Shown here: one piece after another, positions 45,285 through 55,865 of the stretch
Position numbering within the stretch: the first letter of the stretch is position 1
How the letters are laid out: each line of letters starts with the position of its first letter
Assembly (NCBI GenBank): GCA_947499155.1
Contig: CANMND010000008.1
Span: forward strand, 20,557-84,556
DNA from: an uncultured Sphingomonadales bacterium
GTDB lineage: Bacteria > Pseudomonadota > Alphaproteobacteria > Sphingomonadales > Rhodothalassiaceae
Length of the DNA stretch: 64,000 bases
Reading direction: 5' to 3'
The notes under the pieces: model-generated
The model's database searches: none
Seen by the model: the letters and a program-made list of their open reading frames with translations, nothing else
Told to the model about the DNA's origin: nothing
Translations under genes and position numbers: made by a program

Positions 45285-45640
45285 CAGCGCTTTCCTTTCA
45301 CCGAGAGAACCTGGCCTGTGTGAGCATCCAGTGTCACAGACGCAACCTTGCCTCCGTCTTGCAATATCTTGATCCGGTAAACCCAGCGATTTCTGGAAGC
45401 CTGCCGCAGATCCTGCCCCACGACGCGTCCAGGCACCACCCTTTGAGCCTGACGAACAATCTCGGAATACCCCAGAATGCGCCCTTCCATCATCTCTTCT
45501 CGCGCCCGGTCTTGTTCAGACTGGGCAAGAACGACAGGAGAGGCAGGCGCAAGACGTTCATATGCTGCCACAGGTGAGGCTATTATAGCCAAGCCGCTGC
45601 AAATGAGCAGTATGATGGTCAACAAATGTACCAAACGCAT
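45284..45640 (-). CDS. exported PepSY-domain protein
   Basis: A 118-residue protein with a signal peptide (MRLVHLLTIILLICSGLAII) and a single PepSY domain in the C-terminal half, ending VTLDAHTGQVLSVKGKR. PepSY proteins next to two-component systems are thought to inhibit proteases or sense envelope state, but this is not proven here. An upstream in-frame extension of 37 codons exists; the ATG at 45640 with GGTAGAG before it and the signal peptide right after it decide the start. It is first in the operon ahead of the response regulator. Confidence 0.82.
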   Translation of the reverse strand: MRLVHLLTIILLICSGLAIIASPVAAYERLAPASPVVLAQSEQDRAREEMMEGRILGYSEIVRQAQRVVPGRVVGQDLRQASRNRWVYRIKILQDGGKVASVTLDAHTGQVLSVKGKR

Positions 45641-45761
45641 GTACTCTACCCCTTTGCCGACACATGTAGGCAATGTACCGTGAATGAATGATGAACCGGG
45701 CTCCCGCATGTCATAGAATCGGACTATACTGTCACAGCAAGACTCTCTCAAAAAACAGGGG

Positions 45762-46628
45762 ATGAAAATGCGGACTTTGCTTGTGCCATTAACGGATCAT
45801 AAGGGCCAGGACGGTGTCATGACACTGGCCTTTGCTGTTTCACGCTTGTTTTCGTCCCATTTAACCTGCCTTTTCATCCGCCCTGATCCCAGAGCTGCAA
45901 TCCCGTTCATGGGTGAAGGCCTGACTGCTGACACCATACAGGATCTGGTCGATGCCTCAGACAGGGAGGGCAAAGCCAGGGCAACCCGAACGCTCGCCAT
46001 GTTTGAAGCTGTACAAACGCGGGGAAAAATTGCCATGGGTGACGGCCTTGGTGGCGGTAGTGAACCGACTGTCTCGTGGGAAGAGACAACCGGCTTTATT
46101 GCTGATCGGGTTGGCCGGGCGGCAAGACTTGCGGATCTTACCCTTGTTCCCCAACCTGTAGAACCCAACACAAAAGATGCAGCCGAAATCCTGAACGAGG
46201 TCATGTTTCGATCTGGTCGCCCTTTGATGCTGGCACCGCCTGCGCCCAGTACCACTCTCACCGACACCATTCTTGTTGCGTGGAACGGGCGGGCCGAATG
46301 CGCCAGAACCGTTGCCAATGCCTTGCCATTTTTGCGGCGTGCAAAGCGTGTCCTGCTCTTGACCATTGATGACGAACATCCTGACCGGCCATCACTAAAG
46401 GGCTTGCAGCTTTATCTTGCCCGTAACGGAATAAAGGCCGAAATCGTCCAACGTGAAAGTGGGGACGATAGCGTTGGAGTCGCTCTGGTGAAGGCGGCGA
46501 GCGACAAAGGGGTCAATATGCTGGTGATGGGTGCCTATTCACATAGTCGCTGGCGGGAGATGATCATTGGCGGCGTGACCCGTCATGCCATCTACAATAT
46601 GCCTGTCCCTGTTTTCATGAGCCACTAA
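45762..46628 (+). CDS. universal stress protein (tandem UspA-like)
   Basis: A 288-residue Usp-family protein with two UspA-like halves. The C-terminal half has the ATP-binding pattern VMGAYSHSRWREMIIGGVTRHAIYN and ends PVPVFMSH; DTILVAWNGRAECARTVANALPFL begins it. The N-terminal half (RTLLVPLTDHKGQDGVMTLAFAV) is divergent. Two ATG codons lie at 45762 and 45768; GGGG before them suits the second better. Usp proteins bind nucleotides and help cells survive stress, but the target is unknown. It is divergent from the PepSY operon and convergent with rarA. Confidence 0.88.
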   Translation: MKMRTLLVPLTDHKGQDGVMTLAFAVSRLFSSHLTCLFIRPDPRAAIPFMGEGLTADTIQDLVDASDREGKARATRTLAMFEAVQTRGKIAMGDGLGGGSEPTVSWEETTGFIADRVGRAARLADLTLVPQPVEPNTKDAAEILNEVMFRSGRPLMLAPPAPSTTLTDTILVAWNGRAECARTVANALPFLRRAKRVLLLTIDDEHPDRPSLKGLQLYLARNGIKAEIVQRESGDDSVGVALVKAASDKGVNMLVMGAYSHSRWREMIIGGVTRHAIYNMPVPVFMSH

Positions 46629-46639
46629 ACGCTGTCTGG

Positions 46640-47944
46640 TCAGGACTTTAGGCTGTCACGCAATCGTGCCCAATAGGCGAGTCGCCTGGCGATATCGCGT
46701 TCAAATCCCCGTTCAACCGGCGCGTAAAAGCTTGGCCGCCCCATTTCTTCGGGGAAATGATTCTGACCTGAAAAGCCGTGCTCACTGTCATGGTCATAGG
46801 CGTAACCCACACCAATCCCCAGATCCTTCATCATCTTCGTCGGAGCATTGAGGCTGTGAGCAGGCGGCATCAAAGAGCCGGTCTCCCGCACTGTCTTTTC
46901 TGCCGCCTTTTTCGCCAGATAAACCGCGTTGGATTTGGGAGCCGTCGCCACATAAACGGTTGCCTGGGCGATGGCCAGTTCCCCTTCAGGACTGCCGAGA
47001 AAGTCAAACGCGTCCTTGGCCGCCAGCGCCTGAACAAGCGCTTGCGGATCCGCCAGTCCTACATCTTCGCTGGCAACTGTCACCAGACGCCTGACGATAT
47101 ATAAGGGACTTTCACCACCCACAAGCATACGGGCAAGCCAATAAAGGGCCGCATCTGCATCTGAGCCACGCAGAGCCTTGTGGAAAGCGGAGATGAGATT
47201 GTAATGCTGCTCTCCCGCCTTGTCATGGCTGGGCGCCCGGCGCTGTAACAGCCTGACCAGACCCGTTTCATCTACCGCTTCATCAGCGAGATCATAAAGG
47301 CTCTGAACACTGTTGAGCAAGGTGCGGCCATCCCCATCGGCCATTGTCACCAGCATCTTGCGCGCGGCTTCTGTTGCCGGTAACGGACGCTCCATATGGG
47401 CTTCAGCACGTGCAAGCAACTGATTGAGGGCAGCCTCATCAAGACGCCTCAGGACCAGCACCTGCATCCGTGACAACAGGGCGGCATTGATCTCAAACGA
47501 CGGGTTTTCTGTCGTCGCCCCCACAAGGGTTATGGTGCCATCTTCCACATAGGGCAAAAAGCTGTCTTGTTGGGAGCGATTAAATCGGTGGATTTCATCG
47601 ACAAACAACAAGGTTCCCCGACCACTTTGGTGACGAATTCGTGCGGAGTCGAAAATCTTCTTGAGATCAGCGACGCCGGATAAAATGGCAGAAATCTGAA
47701 CAAATTCCAGTTCACCAACCTGAGCCAGAAGGCGTGCCAGTGTTGTCTTGCCTGTCCCCGGCGGTCCCCAAAAAACCAGCGAGGAGACACGGGACAAAGC
47801 CACCATGCGCCCCAGAACAGCGTCCGGCGCAATCAGATGATCCTGTCCCACCACCTCTGCAAGGCTTTGTGGACGCAACCGGTCAGCCAAGGGGCGCGCA
47901 GAATTGTCCTCTAGGGGCGTGTCGCCGGAAAAGAGATCGCTCAC
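46640..47944 (-). CDS. rarA: replication-associated recombination protein A (MgsA/WRNIP1 family)
   Basis: A 434-residue AAA+ ATPase that acts at stalled replication forks. Walker A is GPPGTGKT at 60-67, Walker B is LLFVDEIHRFN, and GATTENPSFEINAALLSR holds sensor I. A helical tetramerisation end with RLAYWARL is present. The start is GTG at 47944, which overlaps the htrA stop (GTGA); the longer frame beyond it lies inside htrA. The pairing of htrA-like and rarA genes is common in alphaproteobacteria. It is convergent with the Usp gene 11 bases away. Confidence 0.95.
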   Translation of the reverse strand: MSDLFSGDTPLEDNSARPLADRLRPQSLAEVVGQDHLIAPDAVLGRMVALSRVSSLVFWGPPGTGKTTLARLLAQVGELEFVQISAILSGVADLKKIFDSARIRHQSGRGTLLFVDEIHRFNRSQQDSFLPYVEDGTITLVGATTENPSFEINAALLSRMQVLVLRRLDEAALNQLLARAEAHMERPLPATEAARKMLVTMADGDGRTLLNSVQSLYDLADEAVDETGLVRLLQRRAPSHDKAGEQHYNLISAFHKALRGSDADAALYWLARMLVGGESPLYIVRRLVTVASEDVGLADPQALVQALAAKDAFDFLGSPEGELAIAQATVYVATAPKSNAVYLAKKAAEKTVRETGSLMPPAHSLNAPTKMMKDLGIGVGYAYDHDSEHGFSGQNHFPEEMGRPSFYAPVERGFERDIARRLAYWARLRDSLKS

Positions 47945-49443
47945 CCAGACACCCGACACTCCACGGCGCCATTGCCGTATACACCACAATCCAGTATGCG
48001 ATCACCGCGGCGGATGCGGTAAACCCAGCTGTCCCATGGCTTTGCAGTCACATCCATCAGTTCAGCAACCGAGCCCACATCCTCATTCTGGACATTAAGC
48101 ACGATATCGCCTGGGCGCACAAAGCCGAAGCGTCCGGCAGGGCTGCGGCGTTCCACTTCAAGGACAACAATCCCCTGTCTCATGGGATGAAGTCCCAGTT
48201 CTTCGGCAAAGCGTGGTGACAGATTACCCACTGTTATTCCCTGGAACGGATGGCGACCATCAAGGCGCGTAACTGTCCGCTCTGGCGTTTCGGGTAATAG
48301 CTCAAGTGTGACAGGCAGAACCAGTCTTTCACCATCGCGCAATATGCTGGCACCGACCTCACTTCCGGCGTCACGAGTCGCAGTACGGAAACGCAATGCG
48401 CGTTCATCCACTACCTCTTCCCCATCCAGCGCCAGAATGACATCACCCGGCTCCAGTCCCGCCCGATACGCAGGGCCATCAGGATAAAGTGCACTGACCA
48501 TCACACCGCCAGGACGGTCAAGACCAACAGCTTCGGCGATGTCATTGGTGACTGTCTGACCAGAAAGCCCCAGCCACGGCCGAATAATATCCCCCTCACC
48601 CAATGCCGCTTTCAAAACTGCTCGCACCATAGACGCCGGAATCGCAAAGCCAATACCGCTGGTATCACCCGTGCGGGAGAAGATCGCCGTATTGATACCA
48701 ACCAGGTCACCGGTCAGAGCGACCAGGGCACCGCCTGAATTGCCGGGATTAACCGCAGCGTCGGTCTGAATGAAAAAGCCAAAATCACTGATGCCTATCT
48801 GAGTACGAGCAGTGGCAGATACGATACCGCCAGTAACCGTCTGGCCAATTCCGAACGGGTTCCCGATCGCCAGTACAATGTCACCCACTTCCACATCATC
48901 ATGTTCTGCCAAAGATACCGTCGGCAATGCATCCTTGCCATTATCGATCCGCAAGATAGCAAGGTCAGTCTTTGCATCGGTCAGGACCACTTCGGCCTCA
49001 TACTCGCGTCGATCGGCCAGCACCACCTTGATGGTATCTGCGTCCCCTATGACATGATTATTGGTGACCACAATGCCTTCGCTGCGCACGATCACCCCTG
49101 AACCCAGAGACCTCTCAATACGCTCACGCGGGGCGCCAAAGGAGAAATTATCTCCCATAAAACGGCGAAACATCGGATCGTCAAAGATGGTGCGTCGGGC
49201 CGCCACTTTGCGCGCGGTATAGATGTTGACGACCGCTGGGGCCACATCCTTAACAATCGGAGCGTACGACAACAAGACGTCGCCTTCTCCCCTCGGGAGA
49301 CGCCGTTCCATTGAGCGGGGCTGTTCAGCCTTGCCGGATACGGTCTGATCAGCAAGTGAGATCTCCTGTCCCAGAACTGGCCATCCGCTGACGGCCAGCA
49401 GCATACTGCCAAGAGCAAGCCTTATTGGCATTTTTCTCCACAT
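47941..49443 (-). CDS. Do-family serine endopeptidase (DegP/DegQ/HtrA)
   Basis: A 500-residue periplasmic HtrA protease and chaperone. It starts with a signal peptide (ending around PVLGQ). The catalytic triad is His130 (TNNHVIG), Asp160 (TDLAILRID) and Ser236 (NPGNSGGAL). Two PDZ domains follow (about 270-370 and 395-495), the second with RFGFVRPGDIVLNVQNEDV. DegP-like enzymes degrade misfolded periplasmic proteins. It lies downstream of the ribosomal operon's terminator, so it should have its own promoter, and it overlaps rarA by four bases. The DegP or DegQ subtype is not decided. Confidence 0.93.
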   Translation of the reverse strand: MWRKMPIRLALGSMLLAVSGWPVLGQEISLADQTVSGKAEQPRSMERRLPRGEGDVLLSYAPIVKDVAPAVVNIYTARKVAARRTIFDDPMFRRFMGDNFSFGAPRERIERSLGSGVIVRSEGIVVTNNHVIGDADTIKVVLADRREYEAEVVLTDAKTDLAILRIDNGKDALPTVSLAEHDDVEVGDIVLAIGNPFGIGQTVTGGIVSATARTQIGISDFGFFIQTDAAVNPGNSGGALVALTGDLVGINTAIFSRTGDTSGIGFAIPASMVRAVLKAALGEGDIIRPWLGLSGQTVTNDIAEAVGLDRPGGVMVSALYPDGPAYRAGLEPGDVILALDGEEVVDERALRFRTATRDAGSEVGASILRDGERLVLPVTLELLPETPERTVTRLDGRHPFQGITVGNLSPRFAEELGLHPMRQGIVVLEVERRSPAGRFGFVRPGDIVLNVQNEDVGSVAELMDVTAKPWDSWVYRIRRGDRILDCGVYGNGAVECRVSG

Positions 49444-49518
49444 CCGCTCAATCTCCTGTCGTCACCAGACTTTCTTTTACCACCCTGCCCCCGAAGAACA
49501 AGAGCCTCATACTGATAC

Positions 49519-49560
49519 AAAAAAACGAGGCGTACCTGTCTGTCAGGTGCACCTCGTTTA
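49519..49560 (-). terminator. intrinsic terminator of the ribosomal super-operon after rplQ
   Basis: On the minus strand a 15-pair stem (AAACGAGGTGCACCTG with CAGGTACGCCTCGTTT, two mismatches) around a five-base loop is followed by a run of T residues. It lies about 30 bases past the rplQ stop and marks the end of the S10-spc-alpha transcript. Confidence 0.87.
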
Positions 49561-49587
49561 TAAATTCAGCCTAGACCTGCCAGACGG

Positions 49588-50010
49588 TCAGGCAGCGCTT
49601 TCCATCTCATCATCAAACTGCAGAGGACCCGAATCCTGCCCCTTGGCATCTTCATTACGGTCAACCAGTTCGATAATGGCGATGGGTGCATTGTCACCGC
49701 GACGGAAACCCGCCTTCAGGACGCGCACATAACCGCCTTCACGATCGGCATAACGCTCTGCCAATTCTGCAAAGAGCTTTGTGACCAAGGTCTCGTTCTG
49801 CAACTTGGCAATAGCACGGCGACGATTGGCCAGCCCGCCCTTCTTGCCCATTGTGATCAGCTTTTCCACCACAGGACGCAGCTCCTTCGCCTTGGGAAGG
49901 GTGGTGATGATCTGCTCGTGCTTCAACAGTGCCTGCGCCAAATTCATGAACAGGGCACGTCGGTGTGACACGGTCCGACCCAGTTTACGTCCGGCTTTAC
50001 GATGCCGCAT
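49588..50010 (-). CDS. rplQ: 50S ribosomal protein L17
   Basis: A 140-residue bL17 near the peptide exit tunnel. [21 protein letters not shown] is its hallmark start (read in two parts) and fixes the ATG at 50010; the longer frame runs into rpoA's 3' end. The core [17 protein letters not shown] and the end [23 protein letters not shown] are present, with a 15-residue acidic tail beyond the E. coli length (127). Last gene of the super-operon, 55 bases after rpoA. Confidence 0.97.
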   Translation of the reverse strand: MRHRKAGRKLGRTVSHRRALFMNLAQALLKHEQIITTLPKAKELRPVVEKLITMGKKGGLANRRRAIAKLQNETLVTKLFAELAERYADREGGYVRVLKAGFRRGDNAPIAIIELVDRNEDAKGQDSGPLQFDDEMESAA

Positions 50011-50065
50011 GTCTCTCTCCTTAAAGCCTGCCGACCGGACCCTCCCGGGTGCGACGACGGCTAGA

Positions 50066-51082
50066 TCAGTATTCGTTTTCCAGCTTCTTTGCCAGCTCTT
50101 CAATATTTTCGGGCGGCCAACCGGGCAGCTCCATGCCCAATTTCAAGCCCATCTGAGCCAACACTTCCTTGATCTCATTAAGTGACTTGCGTCCAAAATT
50201 CGGAGTCCGCAACATTTCAGCTTCGGTCTTTTGGACCAGATCGCCGATATAAACGATATTATCGTTCTTCAAGCAGTTCGCAGAGCGTACGGACAGTTCC
50301 AGTTCGTCCACCTTGCGCAGGAAGTGACGATTGAACAGCGGCTCTTCTTCTTCGCGCCGCTCTTCCGTCTGACGTGGCTCTTCGAAGTTGATGAAAAGCT
50401 GCAACTGGTCCTGAAGAATGCGGGCTGCAAATGCCACAGCATCCTCGGGTGTGACAGTCCCATCTGTCTCGATTTCCATTGTCAGCTTGTCATAATCAAG
50501 AATTTGCCCCTCACGGGTATTCTCGACCTTATAGGAGACACGCTTTACAGGGGAGAACAGGGCATCAACCGGAATAAGGCCGATTGGCGCATCTTCAGGC
50601 CGGTTACGTTCAGCAGGGACATAGCCCTTACCGGATTCGACCAGGATTTCCATGTTAAGCACAGCGTCTTCATCAAGCGTACAAATCACCAGATCCTTGT
50701 CGAGAATATCGATCCCCGCCACATCTGAAATCTGGCCAGCACGTATCTCACCTGGTCCGGTTGCCGCAAGGCTCAGTCGCTTTGGCTGATCTGCATGCAT
50801 GCGAATAGGCAACTGCTTGATATTGAGCACAATATCCGTGATGTCTTCGCGAACGCCGGGGATCGAGGAAAATTCGTGTAAAACACCCTCGATCTGTACG
50901 CTGGTAACGGCGCCGCCCTGTAAGGACGAAAGCAGGACCCGCCGCAACGCGTTGCCCAGCGTCATCCCAAAGCCACGCTCTAGAGGCTCGGCCACTACCG
51001 TAGCGCGACGTCTTGCGTCCACACCCGGTGTGATCTCGAGCGCACTCGGCTTGATCAGTTCCTGCCAGTTCTTCTGAATCAC
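50066..51082 (-). CDS. rpoA: RNA polymerase alpha subunit
   Basis: A 338-residue alpha subunit. The N-terminal domain (1-230) assembles the enzyme, with [23 protein letters not shown], the dimerisation segment, read in pieces. A charged linker ([11 protein letters not shown]) leads to the C-terminal domain, in which [13 protein letters not shown] holds the DNA- and activator-binding arginine. The start is GTG at 51082, with GAGGATGATAGC before it; the upstream frame is not conserved. It lies between rpsK and rplQ. Confidence 0.97.
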   Translation of the reverse strand: MIQKNWQELIKPSALEITPGVDARRRATVVAEPLERGFGMTLGNALRRVLLSSLQGGAVTSVQIEGVLHEFSSIPGVREDITDIVLNIKQLPIRMHADQPKRLSLAATGPGEIRAGQISDVAGIDILDKDLVICTLDEDAVLNMEILVESGKGYVPAERNRPEDAPIGLIPVDALFSPVKRVSYKVENTREGQILDYDKLTMEIETDGTVTPEDAVAFAARILQDQLQLFINFEEPRQTEERREEEEPLFNRHFLRKVDELELSVRSANCLKNDNIVYIGDLVQKTEAEMLRTPNFGRKSLNEIKEVLAQMGLKLGMELPGWPPENIEELAKKLENEY

Positions 51083-51176
51083 GCTATCATCCTCGCCCTT
51101 GTAAAAAGGCCATAATCGAGCACCCTTTATCTCCTGCCGACATGATATCGACTGGATCCAAGGGGCCATTCATTCG

Positions 51177-51566
51177 TTACACACGACGACGCTTTGGTGC
51201 GCGGCAGCCATTGTGTGGAATCGGTGTCACATCACGAATAGCCGTAATGGTGAACCCGATGGCCTGCAAGGCCCGCAAGGCCGACTCGCGTCCTGAGCCA
51301 GGACCCTTCACTTCCACCTCGACGGTGTTCATGCCGTGGTCTGCTGCTTTTTTACCTGCATCTTCGGCCGCCATCTGCGCGGCATAGGGTGTGGACTTAC
51401 GCGAGCCCTTAAATCCCATCATGCCGGCGCTGGACCAGGAAATGACATTTCCCTGTGCGTCCGTAATGCTGATCATCGTATTATTGAACGACGCGTTTAC
51501 ATGAACGACACCACTGGTGATGTTCTTGCGTTCGCGTCGCTTAACTCTGGTCGTTTCTTTCGCCAT
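51177..51566 (-). CDS. rpsK: 30S ribosomal protein S11
   Basis: A 129-residue uS11, exactly the E. coli length, found on the platform of the small subunit near the mRNA exit. Diagnostic stretches are [36 protein letters not shown] and the C-terminal [18 protein letters not shown]. It lies 59 bases after rpsM and 94 bases before rpoA. No unusual feature is seen. Confidence 0.97.
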   Translation of the reverse strand: MAKETTRVKRRERKNITSGVVHVNASFNNTMISITDAQGNVISWSSAGMMGFKGSRKSTPYAAQMAAEDAGKKAADHGMNTVEVEVKGPGSGRESALRALQAIGFTITAIRDVTPIPHNGCRAPKRRRV

Positions 51567-51625
51567 GATATCACTACATCCTTAAGCGGAATGGCAGACC
51601 CCGGACATCCTGTCCGAGATGGGCC

Positions 51626-51994
51626 TTATTTTTTCTTGCCTGCAATCGGCTTGGCCTTGCCCTTGCGGGTACGGGCATTGGTGTGGGTCCGCTGGCCACG
51701 TACGGGGAGACCCCGACGATGACGCAGACCGCGATAGGTTGCCAGATCCATCAGGCGCTTGATGTTCATCGCCACCTCGCGCCGAAGATCACCTTCAACC
51801 ACAAAATCGCTGTCGATGAGTTCGCGAATCTGAATCACCTCGGCATCGGTCAGCTCATGCACGCGGCGCTCTGGGGAGAGGCCGATACGAGAGCACAATT
51901 CGCTAGCCTTGGATGGTCCAATGCCATGAATATAGGTCAAGGCAATCTCGACCCTTTTGTTCGTTGGAATATTAACGCCTGCAATACGCGCCAC
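51626..51994 (-). CDS. rpsM: 30S ribosomal protein S13
   Basis: A 122-residue uS13 on the small-subunit head, contacting 16S rRNA and the P-site t[24 protein letters not shown] is the start, read in two parts from a [23 protein letters not shown] is the conserved C-terminal motif, followed by a basic tail [11 protein letters not shown]. Its start is 131 bases after adk, one of the longer gaps in the super-operon, so an internal promoter is possible. Confidence 0.97.
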   Translation of the reverse strand: MARIAGVNIPTNKRVEIALTYIHGIGPSKASELCSRIGLSPERRVHELTDAEVIQIRELIDSDFVVEGDLRREVAMNIKRLMDLATYRGLRHRRGLPVRGQRTHTNARTRKGKAKPIAGKKK

Positions 51995-52125
51995 GACCTA
52001 GCTCCTCAGTCACCGTTCTTGACGGTCTGTTACCTTTTCGAATCACCTGCCCGGCAGAGCGCGGGATTATATGGATCGGTATAGTTCAGTCAACCATGCC
52101 GATTTATCTCTTAACAACCCGACCG

Positions 52126-52785
52126 TCAGGCGCGCTCATTAACGCCGATGGCCTTGTCGATTTCTTCCGCAACCACATCAATCGCTTGCCCGCCATCAAC
52201 GCGCAAAAGAATGCCTTTTGCCTTGTAATATGGCAGTAATGGTTCCGTTTGCGTCCTATAGGCATCTAGCCTTGCCTGGACTGTTTCGGCTGTATCATCT
52301 TTGCGGCGGACAAATTCTGTGCCTCCACAAACATCACAGACCCCGTCCTTTTCAGGACGCTTGAAAACGTCATGATAGCCCGCTCCACAGCTTTTGCAGG
52401 CGAATCGGCCAGTGATTCGTTCCACAAGAACAGCATCAGGCAACGTTACCTCTATCACAGCATTGAGGCTGCGTCCAAGCCCGGACAACATTTTATCCAA
52501 TGCTTCTGCCTGCGGGACTGTGCGCGGGAAACCATCCAGTATAAAGCCGTTGGCGCAATCAGCCTGTTTCATCCTGTCTTCAATGATCTTGACGACAAGT
52601 TCATCGCTGACGAGACCACCTGAATCCATCTTGGCTTTTGCCTGCAGGCCCAGTGGTGTACCGGCAGCAACCGCTGCACGCAGCATATCACCCGTGCTCA
52701 GTTGTTTCAGACCATACGACTTTTCAAGACGTGCTGCCTGAGTTCCCTTGCCAGCACCTGGCGGCCCCAAAAGGATGACGATCAT
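52126..52785 (-). CDS. adk: adenylate kinase
   Basis: A 219-residue long-form adenylate kinase that interconverts ATP+AMP and 2 ADP. The P-loop is GPPGAGKGT at 7-15, followed by [13 protein letters not shown]. The LID domain carries four cysteines (CKSC and CDVC), a zinc-binding form common in Gram-positives and several alphaproteobacteria but not in E. coli. Its start overlaps the secY stop by four bases (ATGA). Confidence 0.97.
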   Translation of the reverse strand: MIVILLGPPGAGKGTQAARLEKSYGLKQLSTGDMLRAAVAAGTPLGLQAKAKMDSGGLVSDELVVKIIEDRMKQADCANGFILDGFPRTVPQAEALDKMLSGLGRSLNAVIEVTLPDAVLVERITGRFACKSCGAGYHDVFKRPEKDGVCDVCGGTEFVRRKDDTAETVQARLDAYRTQTEPLLPYYKAKGILLRVDGGQAIDVVAEEIDKAIGVNERA

Positions 52786-54113
52786 CTGCGACGTCCCCCC
52801 CTCAACTTTGCCTTCTTGATCAATCCTTCATATTGATGCGCCATGAGATGCGAGTGGATCTGGCCCACGGTATCCATGGTCACACTGACGACAATCAGCA
52901 AGCTGGTGCCACCAAGATAGAAGGGTATTCCGTACTTCGCGATTAGAAATTCCGGGATAACACAGACAAGGGCAAGATAGATAGAGCCTACAGCAGTCAG
53001 CCGGGTAAGAACATAATCGAGGTATTCCGCCGTCCGTTTGCCAGGTCTAATGCCCGGAACGAAACCGCCATGCTTTTTTAGATTATCCGCTGTATCTTCC
53101 GGGCTGAACACAACAGCCGTATAAAAGAAGGTGAAGAAGATAATGCCGACAGTATAAAGCGTCATATAAAGCGGTTGCCCATGACCCAGCAGCGACGTCA
53201 CAAACGTCACCCATTCCGGTCCGCTTTCGGAATAAAACCCGGCGACGGTCATTGGCATCAAAAGCAATGAACTGGCAAAAATTGGAGGAATCACGCCAGA
53301 GACGTTGATCTTCATGGGCAAATGGGATGTATCGCCCTGGAACATGCGATTGCCCATCTGGCGCTTCGGATACTGCACGACTATCCGGCGCTGGGCACGT
53401 TCAACAAACACCATGCCGATGATCAGGGCAACCACGCCCATGAGTACAAGCAGGATAGCTGCAGGCGACAAGATTCCTCGCTCACCCAATGACAATGCCT
53501 GACCAAAAGCTTTGGGGAATTCTGCAACAATCCCGGCATAAATGATCAGTGAAATTCCGTTACCTACGCCCCGGGCCGTAATCTGTTCGCCCAGCCACAT
53601 CAGGAACATGGTTCCGCCGACCATACTGACGACGGTGACAATTCTGAAGAATCCACCCGGATCAAGAACGATTCCCTGTGATTCAAGGGCAATAGCCAAG
53701 CCGTATCCCTGAACTGCCGTCAGGGCGACCGTGCCATAGCGGGTATACTGGTTAATCTTCTTGCGCCCGGATTCGCCTTCTTTTTTCAGCGCTGCCATGC
53801 TTGGTGACATGGATGTCAGCAATTGCATGATAATAGACGCTGAAATATAGGGCATGATATTGAGCGCGACGATGGACATCCGCTCCAGTGCACCGCCAGA
53901 AAACATGTTGAACATGTCCAGCACACCACCTTGTGTGCGCTGGAAAAACTGGCCTAGTGCCACCGGGTCAATACCCGGGAGCGGCACATAGGTCAGCAAA
54001 CGATAAACAACAAGCGCGCCCAGGGTAAACAACAGGCGCTTCTTCAACTCTTCCGCCTTGGCGAAAGATTTCATGTTGAAATTCTTGTATAACTGTTCAA
54101 CGGCGGATGCCAT
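52782..54113 (-). CDS. secY: protein translocase subunit SecY
   Basis: A 443-residue, ten-helix inner-membrane protein, the channel of the Sec translocon. [12 protein letters not shown], the plug region with [42 protein letters not shown], and the C-terminal basic tail are family marks, read in parts. It sits between rplO and adk as in other bacteria, with 46 bases to rplO. The length equals that of E. coli SecY (443). Confidence 0.97.
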   Translation of the reverse strand: MASAVEQLYKNFNMKSFAKAEELKKRLLFTLGALVVYRLLTYVPLPGIDPVALGQFFQRTQGGVLDMFNMFSGGALERMSIVALNIMPYISASIIMQLLTSMSPSMAALKKEGESGRKKINQYTRYGTVALTAVQGYGLAIALESQGIVLDPGGFFRIVTVVSMVGGTMFLMWLGEQITARGVGNGISLIIYAGIVAEFPKAFGQALSLGERGILSPAAILLVLMGVVALIIGMVFVERAQRRIVVQYPKRQMGNRMFQGDTSHLPMKINVSGVIPPIFASSLLLMPMTVAGFYSESGPEWVTFVTSLLGHGQPLYMTLYTVGIIFFTFFYTAVVFSPEDTADNLKKHGGFVPGIRPGKRTAEYLDYVLTRLTAVGSIYLALVCVIPEFLIAKYGIPFYLGGTSLLIVVSVTMDTVGQIHSHLMAHQYEGLIKKAKLRGGRRR

Positions 54114-54159
54114 TAGCGTCTCCGATTACAGCATAAAATGAAGGGAACAATACAACGGC

Positions 54160-54645
54160 TTACGCCTTGTCCGCTTCAATGGTCTTTGGCGCCGTCAGGG
54201 TAAGTGTACCACCAGCTTTTTCCACAGCTTCGGCAGCGGCCTTGGATGCCCCCGCCACAGTCAGTGTAATCTTGCTCGTCAGGGCACCCTTGGCCAGGAG
54301 CCTTACGCCATCTTTTTCTGCACGGACGACGCCTGCTGCTACCAGCACAGCTTCGTCAATGGGCTTTGATGCATCCACAGTACCCGCTTCGATCGCCTTT
54401 TGCAGGCGACCAATATTAAGCACACCGTACTCTTTGCCGAACAATGAGCGGAAACCACGCTTCGGAAGACGCATGTGGATTGGCATCTGCCCGCCCTCAA
54501 AGCCCTTCACAACGTAGCCTGACCGGGATTTGGCACCTTTATGCCCACGCCCGGCTGTCTTGCCCTTGCCAGAGCCGATACCGCGTCCGACACGCATCCG
54601 CCCTTTCCGGGCGCCACTATTGTCTCTTAATTCGTTCAAACGCAT
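54160..54645 (-). CDS. rplO: 50S ribosomal protein L15
   Basis: A 161-residue uL15, an early assembly protein of the large subunit. [46 protein letters not shown] and RLPKRGF are its conserved glycine/basic N-terminal part, read in pieces. It is about 17 residues longer than the E. coli form at the C terminus. It lies between rpmD and secY. Confidence 0.97.
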   Translation of the reverse strand: MRLNELRDNSGARKGRMRVGRGIGSGKGKTAGRGHKGAKSRSGYVVKGFEGGQMPIHMRLPKRGFRSLFGKEYGVLNIGRLQKAIEAGTVDASKPIDEAVLVAAGVVRAEKDGVRLLAKGALTSKITLTVAGASKAAAEAVEKAGGTLTLTAPKTIEADKA

Positions 54646-54687
54646 GACGTCACCTTAATCGCCGACATTGCCGGCCTATGATCATCC

Positions 54688-54876
54688 TTACTGGTCTTCG
54701 ATTCGGACCAGATGGGACACTTTTTCGATCATCCCGCGCACTGATGGCGTATCTTCCAACTCACGGGTACGGTTCATTTTGTTCAGCCCAAGACCTACCA
54801 GGGTTTCTCGCTGACCCGACTTGCGGCGGATAGGACTGGAGGTCTGTGTGACCTTGATGGTTTTCTTTTTTGCCAT
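54688..54876 (-). CDS. rpmD: 50S ribosomal protein L30
   Basis: A 62-residue uL30. [28 protein letters not shown] is the family's first half, in parts, and [20 protein letters not shown] the second. It lies six bases after rpsE and 42 before rplO. It is normal in length and has no odd features. Confidence 0.96.
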   Translation of the reverse strand: MAKKKTIKVTQTSSPIRRKSGQRETLVGLGLNKMNRTRELEDTPSVRGMIEKVSHLVRIEDQ

Positions 54877-54882
54877 TGTGCT

Positions 54883-55458
54883 TTACTCCGCGCTGGCAGC
54901 TGAGGGCTGCGCCTCGCCAGAGCCTACATGCTCAACAGCAGCCCGACGGGCAACAATCTCACCGACTTTCTTGCCGCGTTTAGCCGCAACCTGACGTGGG
55001 CTGACCTGTGCCTGCAAGGCATCAAAAGTCGCACGCACCATGTTGTAGGGATTGGATGTGCCATTGGATTTCGCCACGACATCTTCAATACCAAGGCTTT
55101 CAAACACCGCACGCATTGGGCCACCGGCAATAATTCCGGTACCGGCAGAAGCCGAGCGAATCAATACCTTGCCAGCACCGTGATGGCCATGACTGTCATG
55201 ATGCAAAGTCCGCCCTTCTCTTAAGGGAACCCTGACCAGCGCCTTCTTGGCAGCCTCTGTAGCCTTCCGGATTGCTTCAGGCACTTCGCGGGCCTTGCCC
55301 TTGCCAAAGCCTACCCGGCCCTTGCCGTCTCCAACAATTACCAGAGCCGCAAAGCCGAACCGCCGCCCGCCTTTTACAACCTTGGCAACACGGTTAATAT
55401 GAACGAGCTTTTCAATAAACTCGCTATCATCGCGATCAAACCGATCAGGGCGTGCCAT
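54883..55458 (-). CDS. rpsE: 30S ribosomal protein S5
   Basis: A 191-residue uS5, which helps form the mRNA entry channel and affects accuracy. [23 protein letters not shown] starts the double-stranded-RNA-binding N-terminal domain, and the C-terminal part has [23 protein letters not shown], in pieces. It is about 24 residues longer than the E. coli form (167), mainly in a C-terminal tail rich in Ala and Glu. It lies between rplR and rpmD. Confidence 0.97.
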   Translation of the reverse strand: MARPDRFDRDDSEFIEKLVHINRVAKVVKGGRRFGFAALVIVGDGKGRVGFGKGKAREVPEAIRKATEAAKKALVRVPLREGRTLHHDSHGHHGAGKVLIRSASAGTGIIAGGPMRAVFESLGIEDVVAKSNGTSNPYNMVRATFDALQAQVSPRQVAAKRGKKVGEIVARRAAVEHVGSGEAQPSAASAE

Positions 55459-55495
55459 CGCCTATTCCTCTCAAATTCTGTGTCAAAGCAGCCAA

Positions 55496-55852
55496 TCAGA
55501 AATCCAGACCGCCTGCTCGGGCCGCATCAGCCAACGCCTTTACACGGCCGTGATAGATATAGCCGCCACGGTCAAAGACGACCTGCGTCACACCCGCTGC
55601 TTTGGCGCGCTCGGCAATCATCTTGCCAACCTTTTCCGCCGCTTCGCGATTACAGCCTGCATCTTTCTTCAGGTTTTCATCCAAAGTGGAAGCCGCAGCC
55701 AGTGTCACACCCTTTGAATCGTCTATGATCTGGGCGTAAATGTTCTTCAGTGACCGGTGCACCGAAAGGCGCGGACGGCCACCGCTTTTCCTGCGCAGAT
55801 GAGCCCGCGTTCGCATGCTCCGCCGCTTTAACAGATTCTTGTTCTGAGCCAT
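55496..55852 (-). CDS. rplR: 50S ribosomal protein L18
   Basis: A 118-residue uL18, which binds 5S r[27 protein letters not shown] and [27 protein letters not shown] are the signature stretches, in parts. The ATG at 55852 ([11 protein letters not shown]) is chosen over an in-frame start 42 codons upstream, which overlaps rplF. It lies 13 bases after rplF. Confidence 0.96.
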   Translation of the reverse strand: MAQNKNLLKRRSMRTRAHLRRKSGGRPRLSVHRSLKNIYAQIIDDSKGVTLAAASTLDENLKKDAGCNREAAEKVGKMIAERAKAAGVTQVVFDRGGYIYHGRVKALADAARAGGLDF

Positions 55853-55865
55853 CTTGATGCACCCG

